Below, in pieces: positions 5,500 through 5,963 of a stretch of DNA of 5,963 nucleotides. A program made the position numbers and the translations under genes. The notes beneath the pieces are model-generated. The model searched no databases. It had not been told where the DNA came from and saw only the letters and a program-made list of their open reading frames with translations. The DNA is from PWND01 sp964601515 (GTDB taxonomy: Bacteria; Bacteroidota; Bacteroidia; Bacteroidales; UBA7960). The DNA lies in the NCBI GenBank assembly GCA_964601515.1, contig CAZRNU010000170.1, positions 1-5,963 of the forward strand, in the 5' to 3' direction. Position 1 is the first letter of the stretch; every line of letters starts with the position of its first letter.

Positions 5500-5961
5500 T
5501 TATTCTCCAATAAACATTTTCTCCGGGTTTTCGAGAAACTCCTTTACTTTCACTAAGAATCCGACTGATTCTCTTCCGTCTATTATTCTGTGATCGTATG
5601 AAAGTGCCACGTACATCATTGGTCTGATAACAACTCTTCCATTCAAAGCAATTGGTCTTTCTACGATATTATGCATTCCAAGAATGGCGCTTTGTGGTGG
5701 ATTGATAATAGGAGTAGCCAGTAATGAGCCGAAAACTCCTCCATTTGTTATGCTGAAAGTGCCGCCAGTAAGTTCTTCAATGCTTATTTTTGAGTCTCTC
5801 GCCTTTTGGGCTAAGGCAGAAATGGTAACTTCAATTTGAGCTATCGACATACTTTCAGCATTCCTAATTACCGGAACCATTAGCCCTTTTGGAGTGCTTA
5901 CTGCAATGCCAATATCCACAAATTTGGGGATAATAATTTCTTCATCTTTTATTTGACCATT
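5500..5961 (-). CDS. sucB: Dihydrolipoyl succinyltransferase-type E2, C-terminal catalytic part (5' end outside window)
   Basis: The frame is open to the right window edge, so the GTG near 5919 is not the start; 153 C-terminal residues are visible. They contain the 2-oxo acid dehydrogenase acyltransferase core: AVSTPKGLMVPVIR, then LTGGTFSITNGGVFGSLLAT and PIINPPQSAILGMH, then the catalytic motif SYDHRIIDGRE with H124 and D128 of the fragment. The close match to the E. coli SucB C-terminus (TNGGVFGSL, PPQSAILGMH, DHRxIDGRESVGFLV) favours the 2-oxoglutarate dehydrogenase E2 over pyruvate or branched-chain E2. The lipoyl and peripheral-subunit-binding domains would lie outside the window. The enzyme transfers the succinyl group from E1-lipoate to CoA in the TCA cycle. 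Substrate class from this fragment is likely but not certain. Confidence 0.88.
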   Translation of the reverse strand, partial: NGQIKDEEIIIPKFVDIGIAVSTPKGLMVPVIRNAESMSIAQIEVTISALAQKARDSKISIEELTGGTFSITNGGVFGSLLATPIINPPQSAILGMHNIVERPIALNGRVVIRPMMYVALSYDHRIIDGRESVGFLVKVKEFLENPEKMFIGE

Positions 5962-5963
5962 AA

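Noticed and set aside
5917..5919. GTG as start of the sucB-like gene
   Set aside because: The frame continues to the window edge with coding sequence (EEIIIPKFVDIGIAVS) that matches the E2 core; the GTG encodes an internal valine.

Overview
The window is an AT-rich chromosomal segment that looks like Bacteroidota (probably Bacteroidales/Marinilabiliales-like; the family is a guess). Three things point there. Intergenic regions carry matches to the Bacteroidota -7 promoter element TAnnTTTG, start codons follow A/T-rich leaders without clear Shine-Dalgarno sequences, and the protein set (a DUF362/DUF6599-like pair, OmpH/Skp, a SucB-like E2, NadB, gamma-carbonic anhydrase) fits. Most genes are housekeeping. 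I see no integrase, transposase, phage, defence or CRISPR component, and I did not find a convincing new multi-gene system.

Layout. Positions 2-1489 (+) hold the 3' part of a DUF362-family gene followed after 33 bases by a secreted DUF6599-like protein. Facing them, 1506-2357 (-) reads tRNA-Gly(GCC), a hairpin plus U-tract, tRNA-Leu(UAA), and then only 18 bases later a small uncharacterised protein with cysteine clusters at both ends. A 289-base divergent intergenic region (2358-2646) holds promoters for the tRNAs and for ompH, a set of CTGTnAC direct repeats and an AT-rich dyad. The ompH/skp gene (2647-3165, +) ends at a bidirectional terminator shared with the minus-strand block. That block runs, in transcription order, sucB (partial, entering from the right edge), nadB, a tandem-repeat spacer, and a gamma-carbonic-anhydrase-family gene.

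Functionally the minus-strand block combines the E2 subunit of a 2-oxo acid dehydrogenase (most like 2-oxoglutarate dehydrogenase), the first enzyme of de novo NAD synthesis, and a hexapeptide-repeat metalloprotein. The shared strand allows co-transcription, but a possible nadB promoter and the repeat spacer mean this is not shown. OmpH is an envelope chaperone and is transcribed alone here.

The parts most worth a second look are non-coding: an 11-unit heptamer array (AGTCnnn) that changes into an AAGATT-type array running into the nadB stop codon, the terminator-like hairpin between the two tRNAs, and the tRNA-Leu/protein gene linkage.
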